Below, in pieces: positions 35,717 through 44,382 of a stretch of DNA of 64,000 nt (its first letter is position 1; every line of letters begins with the position of its first letter). Source of the stretch: Azospirillum sp. TSH100 (lineage in GTDB: Bacteria; Pseudomonadota; Alphaproteobacteria; Azospirillales; Azospirillaceae); NCBI RefSeq assembly GCF_004923295.1, contig NZ_CP039639.1, positions 1-64,000 of the forward strand. The letters are read 5' to 3'. The notes below the pieces were generated by a model. The model was not told where the DNA came from, did not search any database, and saw only the letters and a program-made list of their open reading frames with translations. The position numbers and the translations under genes were made by a program.

Positions 35717-36340
35717 GTGTTTTCCCCGATACTCCTTAATTACATCTTAATAGCCGATTTCCAAAGTTCGGCAACACAACTTTACATCCGGGTCCTTGCA
35801 GCAATGGGTATCGAGAGCAACATTTGCACAAAAGCATGTAATTTTAAATCTGCCGCGGCTCTGATCGTTGACTACAATGCCCCATCCAGCGAATTGATGG
35901 GAAGAACCCTTTCTGGTCTTAAGCTCAGGCACATCTACCGTTCATTCTCCACCGAAGACGCTCTCTTGCTTCTTTCAGAGAATGAGATCGACATTGTCAT
36001 CATAAATGCAGACACAATCCATGAGAAAGCGCTTCAACTCTTGGAAACGGTCAGGTTTCGCCAGACAAGAACCCCAATTCCAGTGCCGAAAACAAAGCAC
36101 ATGTCCATAATCCCATTCGCAATCACCTGCTCCGCGGTAACGCCGAAAATGGCGCAAAAAATTGCGGATGCGGGAATATGCGCATTGGTTTCAATGCCGC
36201 TCAAGCCGATCGACTTCATGAATAAAGTCAAAAACCTGCTTTATGTCCATTGCGAAGACAATTGCTTCAACATGGCAAACCTGGCGCTTGAGGATTCTGG
36301 CTTCCTGGAGGAAGCGAGCGAGCAAGCGCCTGCCGGATAA
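35717..36340 (+). CDS. Degenerate response-regulator receiver-like protein (AT-richer)
   Basis: Protein of 207 residues from a GTG directly after an in-frame stop. It resembles a CheY-type fold: NYILIADFQSSATQLYIRVL at the start, EIDIVIINADTIHEKALQLL for the phosphorylation strand, and MPLKPIDFMNKVKNLL with the conserved Lys163. The expected phospho-acceptor aspartate is Asn97 and the first acid pair is reduced to one Asp. Phosphorylation is therefore unlikely. Base composition is clearly richer in A and T than the flanking genes. It converges on flhB with 56 bases between, so a link to flagella is possible but unproven. The 246 bp upstream contain nothing I can identify. Confidence 0.65.
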   Translation: MFSPILLNYILIADFQSSATQLYIRVLAAMGIESNICTKACNFKSAAALIVDYNAPSSELMGRTLSGLKLRHIYRSFSTEDALLLLSENEIDIVIINADTIHEKALQLLETVRFRQTRTPIPVPKTKHMSIIPFAITCSAVTPKMAQKIADAGICALVSMPLKPIDFMNKVKNLLYVHCEDNCFNMANLALEDSGFLEEASEQAPAG

Positions 36341-36396
36341 CGACATTGCAATGGCAATCCTCTGCTGTGAGGCAGGGGGCACGTCCACCCACCCGC

Positions 36397-37479
36397 TCAC
36401 CCCCGCCGCGCCAGCCCGCCCTTCAGCTTCAGCACATAGGTGATGACCTCCGCCACCGCCTGATAATGCTGGAGCGGGATGGTGGCGTCGACCTCGGCCG
36501 AGGCGTGGAGGGCGCGGGCGAGCGGGGGGTTCTCGACGATGGGGATGCCGTGCTCCTGGGCCAGGGCGCGGATGCGCAGCGCGATCAGGTCGGCGCCCTT
36601 GGCGAGGCAGATCGGGGCGGCGGTCCGGCCACGCTCATATTCAAGCGCCACGGCGAAATGGGTGGGGTTGGTGATGACCACCGTGGCGCGCGGGACGTTC
36701 GCCATCATCCGCTTCTTGGAGCGCGAGCGGCGGATGTCGCGCAGGCGGGCCTTGGCGTGGGGATCGCCCTCGCTCTGCTTGAACTCGTCCTTGATCTCCT
36801 GGTGGCTCATGCGCAGGCGGCGGCGCCATTCCAGGCGGTTCCACAGCACGTCCACCACCGCCATCAGCACGGTCGCCAGCAGGACCGCCAGCAGCAGCCG
36901 CAAGGTCACGTCCCGCAGCAGCACGGGCAATCCGGCGACGTCCATGCCCACAGTATCCTCCGTCCATGCGATGTAGGGCGCCAGCGCGTTCCACGCCGCG
37001 ATGCTGATGATGGCGAGCTTGACCAGGCTCTTGGCGAATTCGACCAGCGCCGGACGGCCGGCCATCCGCTTCCAGCCCGCCGCCGGCGACAGGTGCGACC
37101 ATTTCGGCCGGATGCGGTCGGCGGCGACGACGAATTGCCCCTGCCCCAGCGCCGACACCACCGCCCCACCCAGCAGGATGCCCAGCACCGGCAGCAGGGC
37201 CACGGCGACGCCGCCGATCAGCCAATACAGGCTGTGGATGACGTCGATGGCGCTGCCGTCGATGCGGATGTCGTCCGGGTTCTCGATCAGCGGCAGCAGC
37301 AGCGCCGACAGGGTCGCGGCGACGCCGGGAACCGCCATCAGCACGATCATCCAGGCGGCGACCATCGCCGACAGCAATCCCACGTCGCGGGCGCGGGGGA
37401 CGTCGCCCTTCTCCGCCGCCTCGCGCAGGCGCTTCTCTGTCGGTTCCTCGGTCTTCTGCTCGTCGTCCTGCTCCGCCAT
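36397..37479 (-). CDS. flhB: Flagellar export switch protein
   Basis: Component of the flagellar type III export gate, 360 residues. The N-terminus (EEPTEKRLREAAEKGDVPRA), four membrane helices and the cytoplasmic domain with the autocleavage motif ITNPTHFAVAL (Asn-Pro-Thr-His near 267) are standard. It controls the change from rod/hook to filament substrates. It is the last gene of flhA-fliR-flhB and begins 3 bases after the fliR stop. Confidence 0.97.
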   Translation of the reverse strand: MAEQDDEQKTEEPTEKRLREAAEKGDVPRARDVGLLSAMVAAWMIVLMAVPGVAATLSALLLPLIENPDDIRIDGSAIDVIHSLYWLIGGVAVALLPVLGILLGGAVVSALGQGQFVVAADRIRPKWSHLSPAAGWKRMAGRPALVEFAKSLVKLAIISIAAWNALAPYIAWTEDTVGMDVAGLPVLLRDVTLRLLLAVLLATVLMAVVDVLWNRLEWRRRLRMSHQEIKDEFKQSEGDPHAKARLRDIRRSRSKKRMMANVPRATVVITNPTHFAVALEYERGRTAAPICLAKGADLIALRIRALAQEHGIPIVENPPLARALHASAEVDATIPLQHYQAVAEVITYVLKLKGGLARRG

Positions 37480-37482
37480 GCG

Positions 37483-38241
37483 TCAGGATCCCGACAGCCA
37501 GCCGCCGAGCGCTGCGACGAAGGCGGTCAGCATCGCGCCGGCGCTCGCCATGAACAGGCCCATGCCGATCATCAGAACGCCGGGGGTGGCGACGAAATAG
37601 ACCGGCATCGCCGGCATCACCCGGTTGACCAGCCCCAAGGCCAGATTGACCACCAGCCCATAGAGGATGAAGGGCGCCGCCAGCCCCACCCCCAGCCGGA
37701 AGGTGGTCGCCAGCAGCTCGGCGAAGCGCTGGGCGACCATGCCGAGGTCGGGGAACACCCCCGCCGGCCAGGAGCCGTAGGACCGCGCCAGCGCGCCGAT
37801 CATCAGGTAATGCACGTCGGATGCGAACAGCAGCGCCAGCCCGCCGATCAGCAGCACGCCGGACAGCACCGACCCGCCCTCGAACCCAGCCGCCGCCATC
37901 GAGAAAGGGTTGCTGAGGCCAACCACCTGGGCCGCCAGGGCGCCGGTGGTCTGGAGCGCCGCCATGAACAGCCGGGCGCCGAGGCCGAGATAGGCGCCGA
38001 CCAGCGTTTCGCCGGCCAGCGCCCGCAGCATCTCCACCGGCTGGTCCGGCATATGGTCGGGCAGCCCCTCCACCCCCGGCAGCAGCACCAGCGTCACGAT
38101 GACCGCCAGCGCCGCCCGCACCCGCATCGGCACCGCCGCCTCGCCGAAGCCCGGCAGCAGACCGATGGCCGCCGCCACCCGTGCCAGCACCAGCAGGCCA
38201 CGGTAGATCTCCAGCGTCAGAAACTGGCTCAGGGTATCCAT
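37483..38241 (-). CDS. fliR: Flagellar export protein FliR
   Basis: Protein of 252 residues with six membrane helices, part of the FliPQR export gate. Typical segments are VAAAIGLLPGFGEAAVPMRV, LGARLFMAALQTTGALAAQV, VVGLSNPFS and LAAPFILYGLVVNLALGLVN. It lies between flhA (6-base gap) and flhB (3-base gap) in one operon. Confidence 0.96.
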   Translation of the reverse strand: MDTLSQFLTLEIYRGLLVLARVAAAIGLLPGFGEAAVPMRVRAALAVIVTLVLLPGVEGLPDHMPDQPVEMLRALAGETLVGAYLGLGARLFMAALQTTGALAAQVVGLSNPFSMAAAGFEGGSVLSGVLLIGGLALLFASDVHYLMIGALARSYGSWPAGVFPDLGMVAQRFAELLATTFRLGVGLAAPFILYGLVVNLALGLVNRVMPAMPVYFVATPGVLMIGMGLFMASAGAMLTAFVAALGGWLSGS

Positions 38242-38247
38242 CGGCGG

Positions 38248-40341
38248 CTACACCTGATCGACGGTCTTGAGCGCCGCCTTGCGGTGCAGCTCGGCATGGC
38301 TCAGCACCGGCGTCATCGGGCTGACCCGCTCTAGCAGGGAGCGGACGAAGGGCCGCGCCTCCGCCCCCACCAGCAGGGCGGGCCAGATTTGCGAGGTGGC
38401 GTGCTTCTGGATTTTCAGGCGGACGGCGGTCAGGAACTCCTGCACCTGGCTGGGCGGCATGACGAAGCGGCGGTCGTCGCCCTCCACCACGATGCTGTCG
38501 AGCAGCGCCTGCTCCCAGCGCGGGCTGAGCGCGATGACCGAGACGAAGCCGTCCGGGCCGGCCAAGCCCTGGTGGATCTGCTGGCCCAGCCGCATCCGCA
38601 CATGTTCGGTGATCAGGGTGATGTGGCGGGTCCAGCCGACCGCCTCCGCCACCGCCTCGACGATGGCGGGCAGGTTGCGGATCGACACCCGTTCCGACAG
38701 AAGCTGCTGCAGCACGCGCTGGAGCACGACCAGCGAGATCTGGCTCGGCACCATGTCGTTTATCAGCTTCTGGTACTCGCGGCCCAGACCGTCGATCAGC
38801 TTTTGCAGGGCGGCGAAGGTCAGCAGGGTGGACAGGTTGTCCTTGATGACCTCGGTCAAATGGGTGGTGATGACGCTTTCGGGATCGACGACGGTGTAGC
38901 CCTTCGCCACCGCCTCCTCATGGCGGGCCGGGTCGATCCATTTGGCTTGCAGGCCGAAGGTCGGCTCGCGCGTCGCGTCGCCGGCGATGTCGGGAACGGC
39001 GCCGCCGGTGGGGTCGATGGCGAGCAGGTGCTTGGGCCGCACCTCGCCCTTCGCCGCCTCCACCCCCATGATGCTGATGACGTAGCTCTTGGGCGCCAGG
39101 AAGCTGGAATCCTTGATGCGCACCGACGGCAGGACGAAGCCGAATTCGGTGGCGAAGCGCTTGCGCAGCGTCTTCACCTTGGTGGTCAGCGGACCGTTCT
39201 TGTTGAGGATCAGCGGGACGAGGTGGTTGCCGACCTCCACCTTCACCTCGTCCACCTTCAGCATGTCCTCCACCGCCTCCTCCGCGACGGCGGGAGGCGC
39301 CTTGCGGCTTTCCTCCAGCTTGGCCAGCGCTGCGGCGCGGGCCTTGCGGCGCGGCGCGTACCAGCCGAGACCGGCGAAGGCGGCGCCGATGGCGAGGAAG
39401 GGCGCCATCGGCAGGCCGGGCGTGATCGCCAGCGCCCCCAGCAGGCCGGACGCCACCAGCAGCGCCTTCGGATAGGCGCCAAGCTGGTCGATCACCGCCT
39501 TTTCGGCGGACCCGATGTTGCCGCCCTTGGTGACCAGCAGGCCGGCGGCCAGCGAGACCACCAGCGCCGGGATCTGCGTCGCCAGCCCGTCGCCCACCGT
39601 CAGCGTGGTGTAGATCGAGGCGGCGTGCTCGAAGCTCATCCCCTTCTGGGCGATGCCGATCGCCATGCCGCCCAGCACATTGATGACGGTGATGACCAGC
39701 CCGGCCACCGCGTCGCCGCGCACGAATTTCGAGGCGCCGTCCATCGCGCCGTAGAAGGTGCTTTCGTCCTCCAGCTCCTTGCGGCGGCGCCGCGCCTCGG
39801 CCTCATCGATCATGCCGGCGGAGAGGTCGGCGTCGATCGCCATCTGCTTGCCGGGAATGGCGTCGAGCGTGAAGCGGGCGCCGACCTCGGCGATGCGGGT
39901 GGCGCCCTTGGTGATGACCACGAAGTTGATCACCACCAGGATGCAGAAGATCACCACGCCGATGACGAAGTTGCCGCCCATCACGAACTGGCTGAAGCCC
40001 TGGATGACGTGCCCGGCGGCGGCGTGGCCGTTGTGCCCCTCGCTGAGGATCAGACGGGTGGACGCGATGTTCAGCGCCAGCCGCAGCATCGTCACGACCA
40101 GAAGAACCGTGGGGAAGGAGGAGAAATCCAGCGGGCGCGGGATCCACAAGGACACCATCAGCACCAGCACCGCGACCGAGAAGGACAGCGCCAGCCCGAG
40201 ATCGAGGAACCAGGAGGGCACCGGCAGGAACAGCACCGCCAGCACCAGCAGGATGCCGACCGCGAACAGCACGTCGCGGTTCGCAAGGCCGATGTCGCCG
40301 ATCAGGCCGAACCGGCTGCGGACGTGATCCGTGAGGGTCAT
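38248..40341 (-). CDS. flhA: Flagellar export protein FlhA
   Basis: Largest export-gate subunit, 697 residues. The N-terminal half has about eight membrane helices and the FHIPEP-type region (RIAEVGARFTLDAIPGKQMA, then IDADLSAGMIDEAEARRRR). The C-terminal half is the cytoplasmic domain that forms the nonameric ring and docks chaperone-substrate complexes. ATG 40341 follows AGGA at 5 bases; an in-frame ATG upstream at 40398 gives a non-conserved tail. A T/A-rich direct-repeat box lies 70-95 bases upstream. Confidence 0.97.
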   Translation of the reverse strand: MTLTDHVRSRFGLIGDIGLANRDVLFAVGILLVLAVLFLPVPSWFLDLGLALSFSVAVLVLMVSLWIPRPLDFSSFPTVLLVVTMLRLALNIASTRLILSEGHNGHAAAGHVIQGFSQFVMGGNFVIGVVIFCILVVINFVVITKGATRIAEVGARFTLDAIPGKQMAIDADLSAGMIDEAEARRRRKELEDESTFYGAMDGASKFVRGDAVAGLVITVINVLGGMAIGIAQKGMSFEHAASIYTTLTVGDGLATQIPALVVSLAAGLLVTKGGNIGSAEKAVIDQLGAYPKALLVASGLLGALAITPGLPMAPFLAIGAAFAGLGWYAPRRKARAAALAKLEESRKAPPAVAEEAVEDMLKVDEVKVEVGNHLVPLILNKNGPLTTKVKTLRKRFATEFGFVLPSVRIKDSSFLAPKSYVISIMGVEAAKGEVRPKHLLAIDPTGGAVPDIAGDATREPTFGLQAKWIDPARHEEAVAKGYTVVDPESVITTHLTEVIKDNLSTLLTFAALQKLIDGLGREYQKLINDMVPSQISLVVLQRVLQQLLSERVSIRNLPAIVEAVAEAVGWTRHITLITEHVRMRLGQQIHQGLAGPDGFVSVIALSPRWEQALLDSIVVEGDDRRFVMPPSQVQEFLTAVRLKIQKHATSQIWPALLVGAEARPFVRSLLERVSPMTPVLSHAELHRKAALKTVDQV

Positions 40342-40410
40342 GGGGGTCCTGACGGGTTTGTGGAGGGGCGGGTTTGTGGAAGAGACGCGGTCCGGCAACG
40401 ATAGGGGGCT

Positions 40411-40436
40411 GCGGTAAAACCGGGATTTAAACCGGT
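40411..40436 (-). promoter_or_regulatory. Putative flagellar regulator box upstream of flhA
   Basis: On the minus strand this reads GGTTTAAATCCCGGTTTTAC, a direct repeat GGTTTAAA / GGTTTTAC at 12-bp spacing. It also resembles the CtrA box (TTAA-N7-TTAA) with mismatches in the second half. Similar sites occur at 44831, 52168 and 53203. Confidence 0.45.
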
Positions 40437-40634
40437 GGCGCCCCGCTGTCGCACCGGCGGCAGCGGGCAGGCCGGGTCATTGGCGAACAGGAAATTATGC
40501 GCAAAGACATATGAGTTTCCGATTCGATACGACTTTGGTTAAGTTGAAGTTTCGGGAAAATTATTCTACCAAAAGTACGCGTCATGAATGGAATGCGTCC
40601 TGGAAATTTTATTAACTCTCAAAAAAGGTGTAAA

Positions 40635-41414
40635 ATGCATCTTCCTTATAAATTTAAGAAGCTTCAGGTTTCAATCGACTGCGCAAGGATATTAGAAGAA
40701 ATAAATTCATTGGATGGAAGAGCGTGGAGTCGGCAAGAATTCCATAAAACCGGCCATGACGTCATTCCGCTGATAAGCACAAACGGGACGTTGCTTGACG
40801 ACACCGGAGGCCAGAACAACTCTCTTCTGCCTCCGTTCATTCCGACGGAGCATCTGCTCAAATTGCCGTACACCAGAGAGGTTGTTTATTCTTTTGGAGT
40901 GCCTCCTCATCGGACGCGCTTCGCGTCCATTCCGCCGAATCACAAGATAACGCCTCATCGCGATCTGCAACCAAATTGGCATAACAAAGTCAGGCTCCAC
41001 ATTCCGATTGTCACGGATCCGAAGGTTCTGGTCCACATCTGGGAAACAAGCAATGTTCTCCGGCCGGAAGACCGAACCGATGTCCATATGGAAGCCGGAC
41101 ACCCCTGGGTTTTCGACATCTGGCGCGTGCATGCCGTAACCAATTTTTCAAATATCAACCGCATTCATCTCATCATCGATCTGGAACCGAGAGGAAAGTT
41201 ATTTGATCTTATGTTTGACGATATCGACCCGATTTTGGTGAAGGAAGTTTTCTCATACAAATATCCCAGCGAATATGAAACTGATCTGGAAACCTTCACC
41301 TGGCTCACGGGTGGAAAGATCGATACGGGGAAGGCATTATGGAATGCGAAAATCACTGAGAAAAATCCCCAGGTCGGTCGCTATCACCACCAGAAGGAAT
41401 TCTGGCTTTCGTAG
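40635..41414 (+). CDS. Aspartyl/asparaginyl beta-hydroxylase-like 2-oxoglutarate oxygenase (AT-richer)
   Basis: Protein of 259 residues. It has the features of a double-stranded beta-helix Fe(II)/2-oxoglutarate oxygenase of the Asp/Asn hydroxylase family: NHKITPHRDLQ (His-x-Asp iron ligands), KVRLHIPIVTDP, then FDIWRVHAVTNFSNINRIHL with the distal His and the co-substrate-binding Arg. The target is unknown. ATG 40635 was chosen because AAGGTG precedes it; ATG 40584 adds 17 unlikely residues. The gene is much richer in A/T than its neighbours and lies between flagellar operons, which suggests acquisition and possibly modification of a flagellar or surface molecule. Confidence 0.65.
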   Translation: MHLPYKFKKLQVSIDCARILEEINSLDGRAWSRQEFHKTGHDVIPLISTNGTLLDDTGGQNNSLLPPFIPTEHLLKLPYTREVVYSFGVPPHRTRFASIPPNHKITPHRDLQPNWHNKVRLHIPIVTDPKVLVHIWETSNVLRPEDRTDVHMEAGHPWVFDIWRVHAVTNFSNINRIHLIIDLEPRGKLFDLMFDDIDPILVKEVFSYKYPSEYETDLETFTWLTGGKIDTGKALWNAKITEKNPQVGRYHHQKEFWLS

Positions 41415-41515
41415 AAGTTTCCCATGAGGGAAGACGTTTACCGGCGCCGACTGTCAAACCACCCCTCCACGCTCACGCTCCAAATGGCCGCACATCCAAT
41501 GAGGCTCTTCTTCCA

Positions 41516-42421
41516 ATGAAAGACAACACGTTGGCCGCGTCCGGATGGATGCTTGGACATGTCTTGGCATTCGGCCTCTCGGCTGGCCTGATAAAGGGAT
41601 TGTCGGGTGCGATCCCGGTGTCCGAACAGGTCTTTCTGCGCTCCGCCACCGCTGCGATCATCATGTTTTTTGCCGTCCGAATGGTTGGAACCCCCTTGGT
41701 GCCACCGATTTGGCGTCTCCTGGTGTTCCGCGGCGTCGTCGGGTTCGCTGGTCTGGCGCTGATGTATCTGTCCTTGTCGATGTTGCCGCTGACCATCGCA
41801 ATGCTGCTCACCTGGACCACTCCGGTGTTCGTCGCCATAATTTCGCGTATCTTCCTGAAAGAACATCTGCCGCTGAAAGCGGTCGCCTGCATGATCGCGT
41901 GTTTCGCCGGGCTGTCGCTGACGATCACCGCGCCCAGCGGCGCGCCCAGCGACTTGGGCACGATCACATCGGCCGGCGTTCTGGTGGGGGTTGTCGCCGC
42001 CCTGTGCGCCGGCACCGCCTTTGTCGCCGTCCGGGCCGCGACCATCTCCGTCGGGCCCGATCTGATCGTTCTCTACTTCGCCGGACTCTCGATGATCCTG
42101 TCCGCGCCGATCGCGATGGGTGAACTCGTCGTCCCCGATGGGGCGCATGCCGCCGGATTGCTTGGCCTGTGCTTGCTGAGCGTGGTTTCCGACGCCTGCA
42201 AAACCAGGGCCTACAAGCACGCGGCGGCGGGGGTCGTCAGCACCATGGCGCTTTTCAGCGTGGCGGTCTCGGCGGTGCTGGGTTGGCTGCTGTTCGACGA
42301 GACGCTGTCCGCCATGCAGTGGACGGGGGTGGCGATTCTGACCGGGGCCATCACCGTTTTGTCGGCCTCGCGGAAGAAGCCGGCGCCGCTGCCGTCACCC
42401 GCCGTGCAAAGGGCAGGCTGA
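41516..42421 (+). CDS. EamA/DMT-family transporter
   Basis: Protein of 301 residues with ten membrane helices in two EamA repeats (about 9-140 and 155-285). Segments such as MYLSLSMLPLTIAMLLTWTT, PVFVAIISRIFLKEHLPLKA and GWLLFDETLSAMQWTGVAIL are typical of drug/metabolite exporters. The substrate is unknown. The ribosome site is weak (GAGG 11 bases before the ATG). It is not obviously part of the flagellar set on either side. Confidence 0.87.
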   Translation: MKDNTLAASGWMLGHVLAFGLSAGLIKGLSGAIPVSEQVFLRSATAAIIMFFAVRMVGTPLVPPIWRLLVFRGVVGFAGLALMYLSLSMLPLTIAMLLTWTTPVFVAIISRIFLKEHLPLKAVACMIACFAGLSLTITAPSGAPSDLGTITSAGVLVGVVAALCAGTAFVAVRAATISVGPDLIVLYFAGLSMILSAPIAMGELVVPDGAHAAGLLGLCLLSVVSDACKTRAYKHAAAGVVSTMALFSVAVSAVLGWLLFDETLSAMQWTGVAILTGAITVLSASRKKPAPLPSPAVQRAG

Positions 42422-42453
42422 CAGCGGCGCAGGGGCCGCCGGACGACCGACAC

Positions 42454-42480
42454 CGCACGCCGCGCACGCCGCGCACGCCG
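42454..42480 (+). repeat. Three perfect 9-bp tandem repeats
   Basis: CGCACGCCG occurs three times head to tail in the short gap between the convergent DMT transporter and transglycosylase genes. Confidence 0.85.
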
Positions 42481-42496
42481 TCGTATGCCCGAGCGG

Positions 42497-43270
42497 TCAC
42501 TGGCTCGGCAGCAGCGGACGGGCAGGACCGTCGGCGAACAGGCCGGACAGGAAGCTGAGACGGCCGCGCTCCGCCGCGGTGAAGACGGGGGCGTCACTGC
42601 CGGGGCCGGCGGCCAGCGCCTCCAGATAGCCGAGCGCTCCGGCGACCCAGCGCAGGTTGCCGGTCACCCGCTGGCGATAGGCCTCGCCGCGCTCGGACTG
42701 GGCGGAGTGGTAGCGGGCGATGGCGGTTTCCAGCGAGCCATGGTCGCGCCGCAGGGCCGACAGGAAGGACGCGGCATAGCGGGCGTTGGCGACCGGGTCG
42801 AAGGCGGTGACCAGATCGGGGAAGGCGTCGGGGTGCCAGCGCAGGTTCACCTGAAGGCAGCCGACGTCGATGGACTGGACGCCGCGCGCCTGGGTTTCCC
42901 GCACGAAGGATATCGCCGCGTCGCGCGTCGGGAAGTAATGGGATTGCCCTTCGGTGTTGACCGTCCAGGGCCAGGCGGTGAACAGCCGGTCCTCCGTCCT
43001 CCGCCCGGATTCGGTGAAGCCCATCGCCAGCAGCAGATGGTCGCCGATGCCGGCCGCCCTCTCCGCATCCAGGATGGCGGCGATGCATTGCGCTTCCGGC
43101 GGCAGGGCTTTGCGGACGGGTTGGGCGGGCTGTTTGGGAGGGACATAGAGCGCGGTGCTCCACACGCCGATCTGCGAGAGGTTGGCCGGCGGCGCCGCCG
43201 CACCGCCGGCCGGGCTCACGAGCAGCCCGAGAAGGGGGAACACGACCGCTCGCAACCGGGAAAGGCGCAT
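42497..43270 (-). CDS. Lytic transglycosylase of the flagellar cluster
   Basis: Secreted protein of 257 residues with a signal peptide (LRAVVFPLLGLLVSPAGGAA). Its transglycosylase SLT domain carries the catalytic Glu in LLLAMGFTESGRR and the GCLQVNLRWHPDAF and DPVANARYAASFL segments. It should cut peptidoglycan strands so the rod can cross the wall, as SltF does in Rhodobacter, where FlgJ lacks this domain. ATG 43270 was chosen over TTG 43273. It is the last gene of flgB-flgC-fliE-fliQ and begins 12 bases after fliQ. Confidence 0.88.
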   Translation of the reverse strand: MRLSRLRAVVFPLLGLLVSPAGGAAAPPANLSQIGVWSTALYVPPKQPAQPVRKALPPEAQCIAAILDAERAAGIGDHLLLAMGFTESGRRTEDRLFTAWPWTVNTEGQSHYFPTRDAAISFVRETQARGVQSIDVGCLQVNLRWHPDAFPDLVTAFDPVANARYAASFLSALRRDHGSLETAIARYHSAQSERGEAYRQRVTGNLRWVAGALGYLEALAAGPGSDAPVFTAAERGRLSFLSGLFADGPARPLLPSQ

Positions 43271-43282
43271 CAATGGATCGCG

Positions 43283-43549
43283 TCAGTCGATGGCGACGAT
43301 CAGGTCGCTCAGCCGGTCGGCGTAGGTGGCGAGCGTGCCGTACATGAAGGGCAGCGCCAGCACCGTCACCACCAGGATCGCGACGATCTTTGGTACGAAG
43401 GTCAGCGTCATCTCCTGCACCTGGGTCAATGCCTGCACCAGCGAGATCGCCACGCCCACCACCACCGCGACGATCAGCGGCGGGGCGGCGACCAGCAGGG
43501 TCGTCCAGATGCCGCTGCGCAGCACCTCCAGCACGTCGGCCTGATTCAT
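43283..43549 (-). CDS. fliQ: Flagellar export protein FliQ
   Basis: Protein of 88 residues with two membrane helices (TTLLVAAPPLIVAVVVGVAI, then IVAILVVTVLALPFMYGTLA). The loop SLVQALTQVQEMTLTFVPKI is diagnostic of FliQ, a gate subunit with FliP and FliR. fliP is not in this window. It sits 27 bases after fliE. Confidence 0.95.
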   Translation of the reverse strand: MNQADVLEVLRSGIWTTLLVAAPPLIVAVVVGVAISLVQALTQVQEMTLTFVPKIVAILVVTVLALPFMYGTLATYADRLSDLIVAID

Positions 43550-43576
43550 GGGGGATCCTTCCTCAAGCGCACCCGT

Positions 43577-43936
43577 TCAGACCGCGATGCGCATGATCTC
43601 CTGATACGCCTGGACCATCTTGTCGCGGATGGCGACGACGCTCTGTACCGTCATCTCCGCCGCCAGCACCGAGCGCACCACGTCATGCGCGCTCGCCTTG
43701 CCCGACACGGCGGCGAGCGATACCCGCTCGCTCTCCTTCAGCGTGTCGACCGCCTGCGAGATCGACCTGTCGAGGAAGCCGCCGAAATCGCTTTCGGCGC
43801 TGGCGGCCACCGCGTCGGTCTGGCTGGCGGAGGACAGTGGAGAGGTGGCGGCTTGAGTCTCGGCGACGCCGCTGGCAATCGGGCTGCGGTTGGCGGCGTA
43901 GGCGGCGGCGACGCGGCCGACGGACATCTCGATCAT
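43577..43936 (-). CDS. fliE: Flagellar hook-basal body protein FliE
   Basis: Protein of 119 residues linking the MS ring to the rod. The C-terminal helices AAEMTVQSVVAIRDKMVQAY and QEIMRIAV are typical. The N-terminus is Ala/Ser-rich and less conserved. GAGGAG stands 7 bases before the ATG at 43936, within an 11-base gap after flgC. Confidence 0.93.
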   Translation of the reverse strand: MIEMSVGRVAAAYAANRSPIASGVAETQAATSPLSSASQTDAVAASAESDFGGFLDRSISQAVDTLKESERVSLAAVSGKASAHDVVRSVLAAEMTVQSVVAIRDKMVQAYQEIMRIAV

Positions 43937-43947
43937 GGAACGGCTCC

Positions 43948-44367
43948 TCAGCTGCGCAGCAGGTCGACGACGCGGGTCATCATCGCGCGCGATTGTTCGA
44001 TGACGTTCATGCTGGCCTCGAAGGCGCGGCCGGCCTCGCGCATGTCCATCATCTCGACCAGCGGCTGGACGTTGGGCTTCTTGACATAGCCCTTGTCGTC
44101 GGCCGCCGGGTGCGAGGGGTCGTAGGCGAGCTGGAAGTCGCTGCGGTCGCGGCCGATCTGCTTGACCTGCACCAGTTCCGCCCCGACGCCGCGATCCATC
44201 ACGCTGTCGAAGGACACCGTCTTGCGGCGGTAGGGATCGCCACCCTTGGCGGTGGCGGTGCTGTCGGCGTTGGCGAGATTCTCCGCCACCACGCGCAGGC
44301 GGGTCGATTGCGCCTGGAGGCCGGCGCCGGCGATCTTCAGCGTGGCGCCGAGGACATCGTTCATCAT
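43948..44367 (-). CDS. flgC: Flagellar proximal rod protein FlgC
   Basis: Protein of 139 residues. The N-terminal rod-type motif (AGAGLQAQSTRLRVVAENLA, NAD) and the C-terminal MMDMREAGRAFEASMNVIEQ mark FlgC. It forms part of the proximal rod. It starts 15 bases after flgB. Confidence 0.96.
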   Translation of the reverse strand: MMNDVLGATLKIAGAGLQAQSTRLRVVAENLANADSTATAKGGDPYRRKTVSFDSVMDRGVGAELVQVKQIGRDRSDFQLAYDPSHPAADDKGYVKKPNVQPLVEMMDMREAGRAFEASMNVIEQSRAMMTRVVDLLRS

Positions 44368-44382
44368 GGCCCGTCTCCGTCC

